From the NCBI GenBank assembly GCA_951394045.1, contig OX595992.1, forward strand, positions 2,771,919 to 2,835,918: DNA of 64,000 bases, read 5' to 3'. Under the pieces are notes generated by a model. It saw nothing but the letters and a program-made list of their open reading frames with translations. It made no database searches and was not told where the DNA came from. The stretch's first letter is position 1, and every line of letters begins with the position of its first letter. Below are positions 41,745 to 52,975 of the stretch, in pieces. The position numbers and the translations under genes were made by a program. This DNA comes from Nitzschia sp. DOCU1. Lineage: Eukaryota; Bacillariophyta; Bacillariophyceae; Bacillariales; Bacillariaceae.

Positions 41745-43109
41745 ATGAGCGCCGAAAAACCTTGCCAAGCCGAGCTGAGAGATGCTTTTGTTTGCACCCA
41801 AGTTACTGGGCCGGTTGAGTGTGGTGCATGCTTTGACTTGGACCCGGATGTCTTCACCACTGCGTTTGAAGATGCCACTCGCGAAGCCTATATCTCCACC
41901 CAAGCCTACGCATCTCCATCGGATCCGGAATTTTGCGGCATTGCAAACGAACGCACATGCATGACTTGGGAGACCACCCAGTCTTGCTGTTGCCAGGCCG
42001 AAACCGAACGATACCGTCGTTGTTTGGTCGAGACTGTCTTTCCTCAAGAATTGCCCCGCCCTTTGGCCTATGAAACAACCACTTGCTTGAATGTTTGTGG
42101 TGGCGCAACTGCCGAAGGTGGAAGTGAAAGTGGAAGTAACACTGTCATTATCGCCGCCGCCGCTGGAGGTGTCGTCGTCTTGATTATGGCGGCCGTCGCC
42201 TTTTTCTACTGTCGTCGTCGCCGAGCTGCCGCCACCTTGGCTTTGCAAGTCAAGCATGTGGAGCAGAAACCTGAAGATATCGAGACGGGTGTGGCTACCA
42301 AAACTTCTGAAGCTTCCACATCCTCTGAAGGCGACAGCGCTATCAAGCATGACGAACTCCCCAAGGAAAGTACCACGTACCAGAAAAAGTCCGCCCCGTC
42401 CAAGGCCGCCATGGAAGAGCAGGATCGTGAAGAGCCAGTCAAGCCCAAGCGTCAGCCATCCAAGTCTTCTATGATGGACGAGCAAGACGACGAGGAAGAG
42501 CCTACAGAGGGACTCACCAAGGCCCAGAAACTCAAAAAGAAACGCGATGCCATTGAGAACTGGAACAAGGAACGAAAAGCCGGATCCAATCGTAGCCTCG
42601 AAGACTACCTTTCGGATGAAGATGTTCTCGCAGATGGCAAAGATCAAAACGACCGTCGTGAGGGCGAGACCAAGGAAGAGCGCCGTCAACGACGGGCTGA
42701 GCGTCGCTCAGCTCGCAAGTTGTTGGAAGAAGCCGAGAAGGCAGACCGTCCCGCCGAAGAAGATCAATCAAAGCTTAATGATCGACAAGAATCTCCCAAA
42801 AAACGATCGTCCTCTCGAAGCAAATTGACGACTGAGGAAAGCCCCGCAGATGTTCCCCAGCGCGAAGAGCAACCCTTGAAGTCTCAGCGAAAACTGGAAA
42901 AGAAGTCTTCGTCTCGACGAAGCACGCTGGAAGAAGAAGACGTAGCCCCCAAGCGTTCGTCGAAAGAGGGCGATAAGAAGAATGGTCGATCTTCTAGCCG
43001 GGATCGTCTTCAAGACGAAAAGTCTTCTAGCCGGGATCTTCGTCGGGAAGAGCGACGTAGCAACCGTGACCTTAAGAAATCGTCGTCGGGCCGATCCCTC
43101 GAGAATTAA
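41745..43109 (+). CDS. Cys-rich ectodomain / single TM / Arg-Ser tail protein, paralogue 1
   Basis: 454 residues. The N-terminal ~125 residues contain about 12 Cys in a conserved pattern (PCQ...FVCTQVTGPVECGACF, NERTCMTWETTQSCCCQAE, CLVETVF). No cleavable signal is visible. A single membrane helix (NTVIIAAAAGGVVVLIMAAVAFFYC) is followed by RRRR, which predicts N-out/C-in topology. The cytosolic part is highly charged: KAQKLKKKRDAIENWNKERKAGSNRSLEDYLSDED, a KEERRQRRAERRSARKLLEEAEK coiled coil, then SSRD/RREERRSNRD repeats. A close paralogue lies inverted at 48849. Role unknown; the tail could bind RNA or membranes, or be a phosphorylation platform. Confidence 0.72.
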   Translation: MSAEKPCQAELRDAFVCTQVTGPVECGACFDLDPDVFTTAFEDATREAYISTQAYASPSDPEFCGIANERTCMTWETTQSCCCQAETERYRRCLVETVFPQELPRPLAYETTTCLNVCGGATAEGGSESGSNTVIIAAAAGGVVVLIMAAVAFFYCRRRRAAATLALQVKHVEQKPEDIETGVATKTSEASTSSEGDSAIKHDELPKESTTYQKKSAPSKAAMEEQDREEPVKPKRQPSKSSMMDEQDDEEEPTEGLTKAQKLKKKRDAIENWNKERKAGSNRSLEDYLSDEDVLADGKDQNDRREGETKEERRQRRAERRSARKLLEEAEKADRPAEEDQSKLNDRQESPKKRSSSRSKLTTEESPADVPQREEQPLKSQRKLEKKSSSRRSTLEEEDVAPKRSSKEGDKKNGRSSSRDRLQDEKSSSRDLRREERRSNRDLKKSSSGRSLEN

Positions 43110-43889
43110 TCAAGTCGCTGGTGAAATATCCCCTTATGGAAAACCACAGCTTGCAAAAGTTTCGTCAGAAGGAGGTGGCATATCATATTTCCGCTCGAAA
43201 TATAAAAAAACAAATGTATGTTTCACTGCATGTAAATTCAAAATAAGAAACAAACTCTCTCGAAGCACCATTGTTCTTAGCCCATAGCGTTTAGAATTCT
43301 TGTGTATGACTGACTTCATTGAATGATGATATAATGCCAAGGATCTTTGATGACAGTGGTTGCTGCCGGGTGGGTGAAAAGGGCGGCGTGGACCTTTCTT
43401 TTGTTCACGCGAGGAGAGAGATCCGCCTCGAGACATCAGGATCGCCCCCTTCAATCGTTTGCACTGGAATTTGTTCACAGAGTACCTCTTCAATAACAAC
43501 CGCTATGGTATAATTTTGCTACTAGTAGAAGGACTCTAATAGTAGTACTCTAATAGTTAGTGCTATCATACCATGGTCGTCCGCAGTCACATCACGGTGT
43601 AAAGTTGAAAAGTTCTGGCGCAATTCCACGAGCTCTGGCGAAACGCGAGCTCTGTAGCCGATGAAATTTCTACACCTTCCCCCCGCCATAGCTGCACGAG
43701 CCTGCTACTAGTAGCTAGCTGTTAGTGAGACTAGCTAGTTTTCTTCTTGTACTTTTCCGGACAGTGCCATTGTCATCGCTCCGACTATTATGCATGTAGG
43801 TTGGCGTTCGCTGTTGGCACAAGACGGTATGAAACATATAAAATTGGATTTACATAGTACTTGTATACAAAATACATACACCCTCATCA
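43110..43889. other. Intergenic between convergent genes
   Basis: CTACTAGTAG-type motifs at 43518-43560 and 43700-43740. No gene supported. Confidence 0.35.
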
Positions 43890-46800
43890 TCATCGATGAC
43901 TGGGCTTGTCCCACAACAAGTCAGAAATGAGTTGGGGCCCTAGATTTGGAAGAGTGTTTGGAAGATTGCGGCCTTGGCGTTCCAACCCATAACGCGCCGC
44001 CGATCGTTCCCAGATTTCGGCGTACGACCCCACGGCGCCAATAACATTGCGAAAGAGTTCATCGTTTACCAAGGGCAAAAAGAGATTCACCCGGGGCATT
44101 TGCTGAGCCGTGGCTTGCGTAATATTTTGCTCTTCTGCATAGAAGGTAGCCGCCACGACCCAGTCAACAAGATTGGACCACATCACATCGTCTTCGCGTG
44201 TCACCAAAGCCAGGGATTCTCGGGAGTAGGCCGATGGGCCGACCTCATAGTCCCCTTGATACCCCGCGTTGGCGACAGTGGCAGGTGCTACTTCGATGTA
44301 ACCTCCAAAGATAGTATTGCAACGGCCGTTCACAAAACCTTCGATCGTTTCAGAAGTTTCGGACAACTCCAAAATATGTGTGGGCGACAAAACTTGCTTC
44401 AAGAGTTCACTTTGTGTCGTTCCTGTCGTCACACAAACAAGCAAGTCTTGACAGCCTTGCGAAGTCGTATCTAACTGATCGGCACATTCATGGAATCTAG
44501 CGAAACAAAAAATAGAACGAGTGAGATACATGCATACCAAAAGAACAGTCGAGTCATTTCCAAATCGGACTTACGGAGGCACTCCAGCAAAATGAATCTC
44601 GTCGTGAAAGTTCGGCGGGGAAAAGTAGAATCCTTTTCCGGTCGTCGGCTCTAAGACATCGCGTTCCATGGTAATGGTTGTAACTCGAGCCAGCACATCC
44701 ACCTGTCCAGTCTCCAAGGCAACAAACCTCTCCGAAGGACTCATGACGGAATACTGTACATGACTCGCGCCATCGAAAATAGCTGCACTTAGCGCTTCAC
44801 AGAAACTCACGTCCAATCCCGACCACTTGCCGTCTTTGAACTCAGCAAAGACGATGCCATGCGTAATCCCACATCGCAAATGACCTCGATTGCGAATTTG
44901 TTCCAATTTACCTCCAGCTATGGACGGAGTAACCGAAGGACGTAACTCCCCGAAAGGCAAGGCGAACATGCCTGGAGTTGTGCCTGTATTGATTTGATTG
45001 GCCTGAGATCGCGGGGCAAACCGTTCCAAGTGTCGTGTGTAGATTTCGCCATAGTCCCCCACGACTGTGACTGCATCATGAAACATGTAGTCCAAACCAT
45101 CAAAGTAGGGAACTAATGGCAATTCTGAAAGACTTCCACCTGTTCGTACTTCTTCAGCACTAAACAGTCCTTGAAGGATCCAATTGCAAAAGTCAGAGAA
45201 TTGACTATCACCGCTGCGCGTAACCAACGCAATCGGTTCATTCGAATGAACAGAAGTCCCCACTTCGTAATTGCTGATGTTGCGACCGGCCCACATGACA
45301 TCAAAAATTTCTCCGGCCAATACATTGCACCCACCGTCTAGAAAGATTTCATAAAACGCTTCAAACGTTGGGGCAACCACGATGGACTGCTCCGGAACGA
45401 GTTCAGCAACATTGACGCGATGAGTCGTGCCATCCAACACGCAAACCTTGGTATCTTGGCAAATGGTGGAAGTAAAATTGAGTTCTTCGGCACACGCCAG
45501 GTAGTCGGGCCGGCCAGCAAAGACCATGCCATTGTGCAAATATGGCTTCGAAAAGGAGTATCCTTGCTGCGTCGTAGGCTGTAAAAGGACAAAGAGTGAA
45601 AAAAACGCTGTTAGTTAGGCGCAGACTCGTAGTTTCCCATGTTTTGCTCCTTTTGCTTTCTTCCGTACCTCGAAAACTTGGCGTTCCATTGTATGGGTCG
45701 TAATACCTAACAAGACATCAATCTTTTCGTCTGCTAAAGTTCTAAATCGTTCATTGAATTCGACAAAGACATATTCGACTGGTTCGTTTCGAGAACCCAC
45801 CGCATCAAAGCGTTCCCGTCCAAATATTCCGGCCGCAATGGCACGGCACTTACATAGTAGAAACAAGAAACAAGAAAAGGGTTACGTAGTAGAAACGAGA
45901 AACAAGCGGGCGGTGAGCTCCTAGAAGCACTCGGCTCAATAACTTTCGACTCAAGGACACTCACCAAATCGACATCAAATCCTTCTATCACATTTGTCGT
46001 GGCGTTTCGTGACGAATATCCTTGTTGATTGACCACTCCACAGGATAGATAGCCTTTCTCCTGAATTGCTTGTAATGTAGAAATCGTTGGACCCCCACTA
46101 GGACTTGAGGTCGGACTGGTAGGTAGACTATTTGAGCCATCTTTGCCTTGAAGCGATGGGCCGTAACTCAATGCCAGCAATACCGCCAGAACGACAATGA
46201 TGGTGAACGCAACAGCCAAGATTAGCTTGTAATGCTTTCGGCAGCCACTGTTGGAAGTAGGAGCAAGTACCGCATTGACCGCAATAGCCGATGGGGCATG
46301 TTCATCATGCTGTTGCGAACGACGAGACGATGGCGGCATGCCCACCGCCATACCACCTGCAAGACCTCCACCCAAACCCTTTTCGGCTGTTTCCAAAGTC
46401 GAATCATCGTCATCAATATCTGTTTTGCCAGTTGGAATACAGCCATTGATTCCAGTTCCTTGAGGCACAGAGACATGAAAAATAGCAGGACCCATGCCGC
46501 TACTTCCCCGACTCGACAAGAAAGAGTTTGTTCGATTATGTTCCGAGGCCATGGCTGCCATGAATTGAGAATTAGAATACTGTTGTTGCATCTGCTGCAT
46601 CTGTTGCATTTGCTGAAGCGAATACTGCTGAGGACTGCCCGGGTACTGTGGCTGCTGTTGCTCCGGACTCATTGGATATTGCGGATACACACCTCCATTG
46701 CCCATCGACATCATCATCATACTGTTGTCGTTGATACTGTTGCTGGTGCCAAATTGCCCATGACTACTGAAGCTCAAGCTGTGTTGAGGTGGCATCATCA

Positions 46801-47656
46801 TCAGAGGGGGAGGTGGACCCAACTCGAGTGGAGGCATGTTGGACGAGGTTACCGACTGAACAGGAAAGGAAAGGGGTGAAATATCCGGGGACGTAACGGT
46901 TGGGCCTTTTCCAGACTGCTGCTGTTGCATTATAAAGGGGAGTGGCGTAGTATTGGATGCCATGGAAACCGATGTCGATGCTGATGCTGGTGGCAGGTCC
47001 GTCCACAAGTGGACAAAGTCACTATCCAACAAATCTTCCACTTTGATGGCATCTCTAAGACCGTGGGAGATCTTCCCCCTGATTTCCGCAGCAGTCGCTG
47101 GTTTACATCCTTCCAATGGCTCTTGAGTATTGTGCGGTACTAGAAATCGCGTTGCGCCGTTTCCCGCAATGGCGGCTTGAATTTGTTTCAGGATCTGTGA
47201 CTTTTCTTGCTTGTTGGCGTTGCGATATTGCCCCGTGTAGCGCTTAATGATATCTCGCATCCTCATGTTCCCAGGATGATCACGTAGGGGCTGACCCCGT
47301 CCAAATATGACATCCATAGAGGTAGGTTTAATGCCGAATTCGTCATCGTGTTGAGATGCAGCCGAATGAAAGTCGTCATCATCTTCTTCTTCGTCATCAT
47401 CTCCGGCTCCATCCGAGTCGCTAATTAAGTGATCTCCATGATGATCAGGAGTAGTGGTGGTGGGCTTGCTGTTGCGCTCCAACCCAATCACCTCGTGGGA
47501 TCCCCGGCGTTCAGAGCGCTGCATATCTTCAGGGTTAACCGAGACGACACGATGCACAACTGGCTGTTGCTGAACCTGGTGGGGCAGCGCTAGCGGGGTC
47601 GGCTCGAAATCGTCCTGATCAACGTCCATCATCATCATATCTCCGTTTTCGTTCAT
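43890..47656 (-). CDS. DUF6824 - TM - tandem solute-binding-domain membrane protein (4 exons)
   Basis: Exons 47656-45965, 45848-45669, 45578-44575 and 44496-43890. All three introns are GT-AG (116, 90, 78 nt) and the join is in frame for 1160 residues. Order: acidic disordered N-terminus; DUF6824 domain (~114-203; DVIFGRG, HPGNMRMRDI, ILKQIQAAI, GKISHGLRDA); Gln/Met/Pro-rich linker; membrane helix (~478-497; LILAVAFTIIVVLAVLLAL) with basic residues before it; then two bacterial SBP_bac_3/glutamate-receptor-like binding domains (from ~524, GYLSCGVVNQQGYS...EGFDVDLCRAIAAGIFG; from ~846, GHLRCGITHG...GLDVSFCEALSAAIFD). No channel segment interrupts the binding domains. Predicted type II: DUF6824 inside, ligand domains outside. 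Probably an amino-acid-type sensor. Confidence 0.82.
46570..46630 (-). repeat. Gln/Met microsatellite in coding sequence
   Basis: CTGCTGCATCTGTTGCATTTGCTG-like triplets encode QQMQQMQQMQQQ in the linker between the DUF6824 domain and the membrane helix. It is likely variable in length. Confidence 0.75.
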
Positions 47657-48848
47657 TGTTTTGGTTAATGTATAAGATTATGGGTACAGTGGGGGGCCGA
47701 AATAAGGATCGAAAGATTCCAGAAGCGTTGGCTGACTGCTGTTGAATGCTGCCGTCTGGTAGTAGTCTAGCTAGCCTTCTATGACAGACGCTTGGAAAGC
47801 AATAGATGGGGCAGCGGACTGGTATCGTATAGAAATGAAGCAATCCAGAGCAAGGAGGTGTCCGTAGTAGACAATCAGTTGCTCATGTGTGACGCACAGA
47901 TGGTTTTATCCGCTTCCTCCAGGGGGGAGGGAAGAAACGACTCCAAGGTTCTTCGTTTCTCATGATGGCAACGCGTATGAATTTAATATCACGCAGTCTC
48001 GCAGTTGAAGTGGCAAAAGCCAATGTCCAGCCACAATGGCGTACGGGCATGCTTCGTGGGCGTTAAGTAAATTCGCCAATACATCTGTTCTAGTTCCGCG
48101 GGGATTGCAGAAGGACGTCATTTCACCAATCAAAAACGGCGATGACGCAGATGAGAAGCATCCTCCTGGCCAATCCGGAGCCAATCACCGGGACGTGCGA
48201 TCAGGCCGAAAAAGGTTAGGGATAGGGATAGACCTCTGACGTCAAACTGGTGGATCGTTTTGGAATTTTGGAGGTCTTGTGAACAACGAGCGAGGCGGCC
48301 TTCCAGTCGTTTCGGTGGGGAAGCTAACCCACGTTTTTCCAAAAGCACTTGACGCTGATGCTAACCCCGTGAGATAGACAATGGCTCCAGCCAACCATGA
48401 TCCTTTCATCCGAATCCAGTGTAAAGGATCGGAGACATGTTGTAAGAGATCCTCGTTCATTCAGCGGGGTCTTTTGATGTCAGAGCCGAACAATGCCCAC
48501 TGATTTTGTTCAAGCCCAGAGATTCTAGAATCATTTGCTATTCCCTCGTGGAAAAAAGGTACGACAAAGTTTGATTTCAACTAATTAAGTTGTGTGATCA
48601 TGTCAGCGCGGACCGACTCCGTGGTCGATCGGGCACTTTTCATGGCGGAAGATTTCGATGATCGTAGAGATATGCTGGTTTCATGGAATGTCCTCATTAC
48701 TAGTCCTGAGTCGCTCGGTTGGAAACGACATCCAATTATTGACGACAATGTGTCAAGAGTTATTGTTTATGTTACATGAAGGTTACTATTTTGATTTCTT
48801 GTTCAATGACGGACTGTGACAATCCGCCTCCCCTGTACGAATAGTTTT
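47657..48848. other. Intergenic, no gene supported
   Basis: About 1.2 kb between the receptor-like gene's start and the end of the inverted paralogue. Small open frames only. Confidence 0.35.
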
Positions 48849-50588
48849 TCAACGATCAAGGGATCGACCTGACGAGGATTTTCGAAGGTCCCGGTTGCTA
48901 CGTCTCTCCTCCCGACGACGGTCACGGCTAGAAGAGCGGTGTTTATCCCGGCTGGAAGATCGATGCTTCTCCTTGTATTCATCGTCGTCGTCGTCTCGAA
49001 GACGATCCCGGCTTGAAGAACGACGCTTTTCCTTGTATTCTTCTTCGTCGTCTCGAAGACGATCCCGGCTAGAAGACCGACGCTTTTCCTTGTATTCCTC
49101 TTCATCGTCTCGAAGACGATCCCGGCTTGAAGAACGACGTTTCTCCTTATACTCATCTTCACGTCGGCGATCACGGCTGGACGATCGAGATTTTTCCTTG
49201 TATTCATCTTTCGAGGAGCGCTTGGGCGATTCTTCTTCCTCGAGACCTCGACGAGACGAAGACTTCTTTTCCAGCTTACGCTGCAACTTGCGGGTTTCCT
49301 CTTCGAGATCAGCAAGACGACGGGCTGCTTCTTCCTTTTGTTTGCGCTGGGCCCTTTCATCCTCATCGTCGTCATCCAGATTCAATCGCCTTGAAGAACT
49401 GCGCTTCGGACGTTCTTCTTCTCTGTCCAATTTGCCTCGAGACGATGATCGATGTTTGGACGAGTGGCGCTCTTCACGGCTCTTGCGCTCCTCTTCTTCT
49501 GCCTCGCGGTCTGCCTTCTCGGCTTCTTCCAACAACTTACGAGCCGAGCGGCGCTCAGCACGGCGTTGGCGGCGTTCTTCCTTGGTCTCGCCCTCGCGGC
49601 GCTCCTTTCGATCATCCGCGAGAGGATCTTCATCAGACAGATAGTCTTCGAGGCTGCGATTAGATCCGGCTTTTCGTTCCTTGTTCCAGTTCTCAATGGC
49701 ATCACGCTTCTTCTTGAGTTTCTGGGCCTTGGAGAGTGGTTCATCTTCGTCGTCATCACTGTCAATCATCGACGATTTCGAAGGTTGACGCTTGACCTTG
49801 TATGACTCTTCACGATCCTGCTCTTCCAAGGCGGCTTTGGACGGAGTGGACTTTTTCTTGTACACATTTTCTTCGCGGCGCTTCTTCTCGTGCTCTTCGC
49901 TATCATCTTCAGACGTGGAAGCGTCATGGGACTTTCCGTTGGCCAAACCAATTTCGATATCTTCGGGTACCTCGATGTTGTCTTGATCGGCAGCAGCACC
50001 AGAGGATTTATTGTTACGGCCCCCGAAAAATCCTCCTCGGCTCTTCTTTGGTTCAGCATCTTTCTTGGTAACGCCCTCTCCCTCGACGTTCTTGATTTCC
50101 TTGGCAAACGCCGCAGCAGCTCGGCGTCGACGACGGCAGTAGAAAAAGGCAACGATCGCCAAGATCAAGACGACGGCACCAGCAGCAGCCGCAATGATTA
50201 AAGTGCTACCACCTCCGCTATCGGCACCCGATCCATCGCAGGTATTCAAGCAGTTTCTTGTTTCCGGAGCGACGGGATCAGGCAACTCCTGCGCGAAGAC
50301 GGTCTCGACCAAACAGCGTCGGAGCCGTTCAGTTTCGGCCTGGCAACAACAAGATTGTGTCGTCTCCCAAGTCATGCATGTGCGCTGATTCGCAATGCCG
50401 CAAAAGGCCGGATCGGTGGGTGACGCGAAGGCTTGGGTCGAGAGATAGGCTTGTCGAGTCGCCGTTTGAAAGGAACTACTGAATGTAGCGGCGTCGGGGT
50501 CGAAACATCCACATTCGGTGGGCCCAGTAGCTTGGGTACACATAAAAGCTTCAGTAAGCTCGGGTTGGCATGGTTCGTCGGAGCTCAT
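48849..50588 (-). CDS. Cys-rich ectodomain / single TM / Arg-Ser tail protein, paralogue 2
   Basis: 579 residues from the ATG at 50588 (MSSDEPCQPEL), which aligns with MSAEKPCQAEL of the gene at 41745. The Cys-rich N-terminus, membrane helix (TLIIAAAAGAVVLILAIVAFFYC-RRRRR) and coiled-coil region are conserved (AQKLKKKRDAIENWNKERKAG is the same in both). The tail is longer: it has four to five EYKEKRRSSSRDR[LR] units and ends RREERRSNRDLRKSSSGRSLDR, against ...DLKKSSSGRSLEN in the paralogue. A large open frame on the opposite strand over the tail (48895-49644) is only the shadow of the repeats. Function unknown. Confidence 0.72.
   Translation of the reverse strand: MSSDEPCQPELTEAFMCTQATGPTECGCFDPDAATFSSSFQTATRQAYLSTQAFASPTDPAFCGIANQRTCMTWETTQSCCCQAETERLRRCLVETVFAQELPDPVAPETRNCLNTCDGSGADSGGGSTLIIAAAAGAVVLILAIVAFFYCRRRRRAAAAFAKEIKNVEGEGVTKKDAEPKKSRGGFFGGRNNKSSGAAADQDNIEVPEDIEIGLANGKSHDASTSEDDSEEHEKKRREENVYKKKSTPSKAALEEQDREESYKVKRQPSKSSMIDSDDDEDEPLSKAQKLKKKRDAIENWNKERKAGSNRSLEDYLSDEDPLADDRKERREGETKEERRQRRAERRSARKLLEEAEKADREAEEEERKSREERHSSKHRSSSRGKLDREEERPKRSSSRRLNLDDDDEDERAQRKQKEEAARRLADLEEETRKLQRKLEKKSSSRRGLEEEESPKRSSKDEYKEKSRSSSRDRRREDEYKEKRRSSSRDRLRDDEEEYKEKRRSSSRDRLRDDEEEYKEKRRSSSRDRLRDDDDDEYKEKHRSSSRDKHRSSSRDRRREERRSNRDLRKSSSGRSLDR
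48960..49200 (-). repeat. Coding repeat of the Arg/Ser tail
   Basis: A unit of ~54-57 bp encoding EYKEK[RH]RSSSRDRLRDD occurs four to five times; the DNA copies (TCGTCTCGAAGACGATCCCGGCT...) are nearly identical, so the expansion is recent. Confidence 0.85.
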
Positions 50589-51683
50589 GGTTGGTGTCGT
50601 TGTTGTTTGCAACCTCTCTTGTATGTTTGTGGGACGGATTGAAATTGTGAGAAAGGCACAACAAAGGGTCCGGAAATTGCCGGCAATGACCCAGCCGACG
50701 AACTCGGCTTATTCATTATGACTCCTGCCCAACATTGTTAGATATTTATACTACAGAAGCTTTTAGATCTACCGTATTTCTCTCCATACATTCATTTTTA
50801 AGGTGACGACATCCTCTCGGGATATCTAAAGATTCTCCGACTTTGTGACTGTTTGGATACCTGGTAGGCCCCATCGACGTTCACCTCGCGCGAAGGACCT
50901 GACGATATTGTAACCCCTACTAACTACTAGAGACGAGTTGACGCTACTAGTAGTAGACACTAGCTAGTAGCTAGCATATGCAGGTAGCAAATCTTCGCCC
51001 CATTTTTGTTTTCTAGTTGAAATTAAAAATCTCATGCTTCCAGTTGCAATACTAATACTCATTATTAGTACTACTCCGAAAGTCGCAATTGGGATGAGCG
51101 CGACGACGACGATAAGACGACGGCACATCAGAAGCAACAGTAGCAGAAGTGTCACCCGTTCACGAAACTTAGGAGAGGCAATGTATTTGAATACTTAGCC
51201 TGAGACTAACCATAATGGCTATTACTAGTCCGAGGACCTCGGTAGTACTACTAATATTAGTACTACACCAACCCTGCTGCTGGTTGGTGGTGGCGGCATC
51301 ACGCTGAAAACTGCAGAGCGATATTGAAAGAACCCATTTAAATAGCCAACGCAGCTATCTATCTTGCTTTTGTTCGTTGCACTTGCCATCTCTATAGCTT
51401 GAAGCCTTCTTTAGTTCGACGGCAACATTTGGAGGTTGCGACCCCGGCATTTACGAGCAGTCCCAAGTTCATGTGTTGAGCCCCGACCTGCCTCTACCTA
51501 GTTTTAAGTGATTAATACTGAGGTAGTTACTACCAGGATAGTGCGCAATCTACACTGCTCTATGAACTATATAGTTCGACTAGACGTCCAATCGAATCAG
51601 TATCGTAAATCGTGTGTTACCCTTAAAACCTTGTGCAAAATTTGTGTGCCCTGAATTACCAAAAAATCAACTGGAGCCTTTGT
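50589..51683. other. Intergenic with dense CTAGTA motifs
   Basis: 50918-50975 and 51218-51270 hold many CTACTAGTAG/TAGCTAG motifs. No gene supported. Confidence 0.4.
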
Positions 51684-52412
51684 TTACTTGTCGGTCGACT
51701 TGACAATTTTGACTTGTTCTTCATACTTGGGTGGCGGCGACGACGGCCAATGAGACGATGGGCTCCCTCCTCCAATCGCTCCCATGCCCACTAAATTCAT
51801 GGGATGCTTTAAAGCTTCCAACAAGCTTGTCGCCAAGGGTTCCAATTTGTCATCCTCAAATGGCTTGCCCGTCGCTCGATCGACAACCCAAAAAATATCA
51901 TGAATCATGGGAAGTTCCTCGGATTGACCATTGTCGAGAACATGATGAACTCCCGTGTCGACACTTTTGGCTGCGTGCAATTCCACCAAGGAACATCCAC
52001 TCATAGCCAAGGCGACTGTCATGCTCGCCAAGATTCCATCAATGTCAGGTCCTAGCACAGTTAATTGTGTCGCGTCCCCTCGAGCGGCATTGTTGGCTTC
52101 GATGTGATAGTACACGGAAAAGTCTTCAGGGGGCGAAGAAGCAAACGAACGACGACAGTGCTGCTTGGATGGTAGCAAGCAGCACGCCGCAGAATGATGA
52201 TCGCCTCCAATAAGGCCAAGAGGTCGTTGCCACAAGGAAAATGACCGACGAGAAATAATGTTGTTGAGGCGGGAGGATGACCGATGACGCGAAGCGCTGT
52301 GGCGGAGGATCGCGCTTCGCGTCGCCGCTGGTCTTGCTCCACCAACCACACCAGCCCCCACAGCTCGGACGGCCATAGTAGCGGATCTGGAGGGTAATGC
52401 CGATGGAAACAT
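51684..52412 (-). CDS. Organellar ACT-domain protein
   Basis: 242 residues from ATG 52412. The first ~90 residues are Arg/Ser/Ala-rich with almost no acids (mitochondrial-type presequence ending near RRSFASS). Residues ~112-150 carry an ACT-type beta-alpha-beta pattern: TQLTVLGPDIDGILASMTVALAMSGCSLVELHAA, in which the DxxGxLxxxxxxL turn is typical of small-molecule-binding regulatory domains. It is followed by IHDIFWVVDRATGKPFEDDKL. No catalytic domain is attached, so it could be a regulatory subunit; the ligand is not known. It shares a 563-bp divergent upstream region with quinolinate synthase. Confidence 0.65.
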   Translation of the reverse strand: MFPSALPSRSATMAVRAVGAGVVGGARPAATRSAILRHSASRHRSSSRLNNIISRRSFSLWQRPLGLIGGDHHSAACCLLPSKQHCRRSFASSPPEDFSVYYHIEANNAARGDATQLTVLGPDIDGILASMTVALAMSGCSLVELHAAKSVDTGVHHVLDNGQSEELPMIHDIFWVVDRATGKPFEDDKLEPLATSLLEALKHPMNLVGMGAIGGGSPSSHWPSSPPPKYEEQVKIVKSTDK

Positions 52413-52975
52413 GATGGCGTTGACAGTGAGATTTGAACGAACTTCTTGCCGGGGTCCTAACGTAATATCATCATTCTCATCGACCTTCGCCTCGTTTGGA
52501 TTCCGAAGATCTTTCGTTTGTGCTCTAGCAAAGATTCGATGATATGATTGGTTAATGTCGATTTTTTAGCTTTTCCGTAATATGATTGGTCGAAGGAATC
52601 GAAGTCCGCCACGAGCGCATGCCGCGTGTTTCGCGTGTCCCTCCGTCGACCGTTTTGGGCGGGAAAAATCGCGAAGGCCCAACGGAGAGTCAGTCGTTCG
52701 CCACCGCTCGATTTCGACCATGAGCATCACATGCTTCATTTGCACTCGTCGTGATTGGATGACTGCTACTAGCAGCTATTAGCGGCCCATATCATACAAG
52801 CGTCTTCTTGCCGAGCCGTCAACGCCCAGATCGATTCTTTGTGTTTTTGTGTAATCCCGAAGCTAGCATTTGCTTCACTTGTTAGTTGCTTCTTTGCCTG
52901 TCGCGGATCGGCCTTCCAGACAACGGACCGCCGCTTCTATCCGTTTGTCGCTCCCACCAAAATACGACAAACAAA
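52413..52975. promoter_or_regulatory. Divergent promoter region (ACT protein / nadA)
   Basis: 563 bp between the two starts. ATATGATTGGT occurs twice in direct orientation near 52540 and 52580 (GATATGATTGGTTAAT, AATATGATTGGTCGAA); ATTGG is a CCAAT-box in reverse. No gene inside. Confidence 0.4.

Noticed and set aside
41721..42689. 322-codon hydrophobic frame on the - strand
   Set aside because: Antisense to the Cys-rich membrane protein gene, whose paralogue confirms the + strand reading.
44571..47656. Three separate genes in this interval (as contiguous open frames suggest)
   Set aside because: GT-AG introns of 116, 90 and 78 nt join the frames exactly and the domains complete each other.
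48895..49644. 249-codon Arg/Ser-rich frame on the + strand
   Set aside because: Antisense shadow of the Arg/Ser tail repeats of the gene on the - strand.
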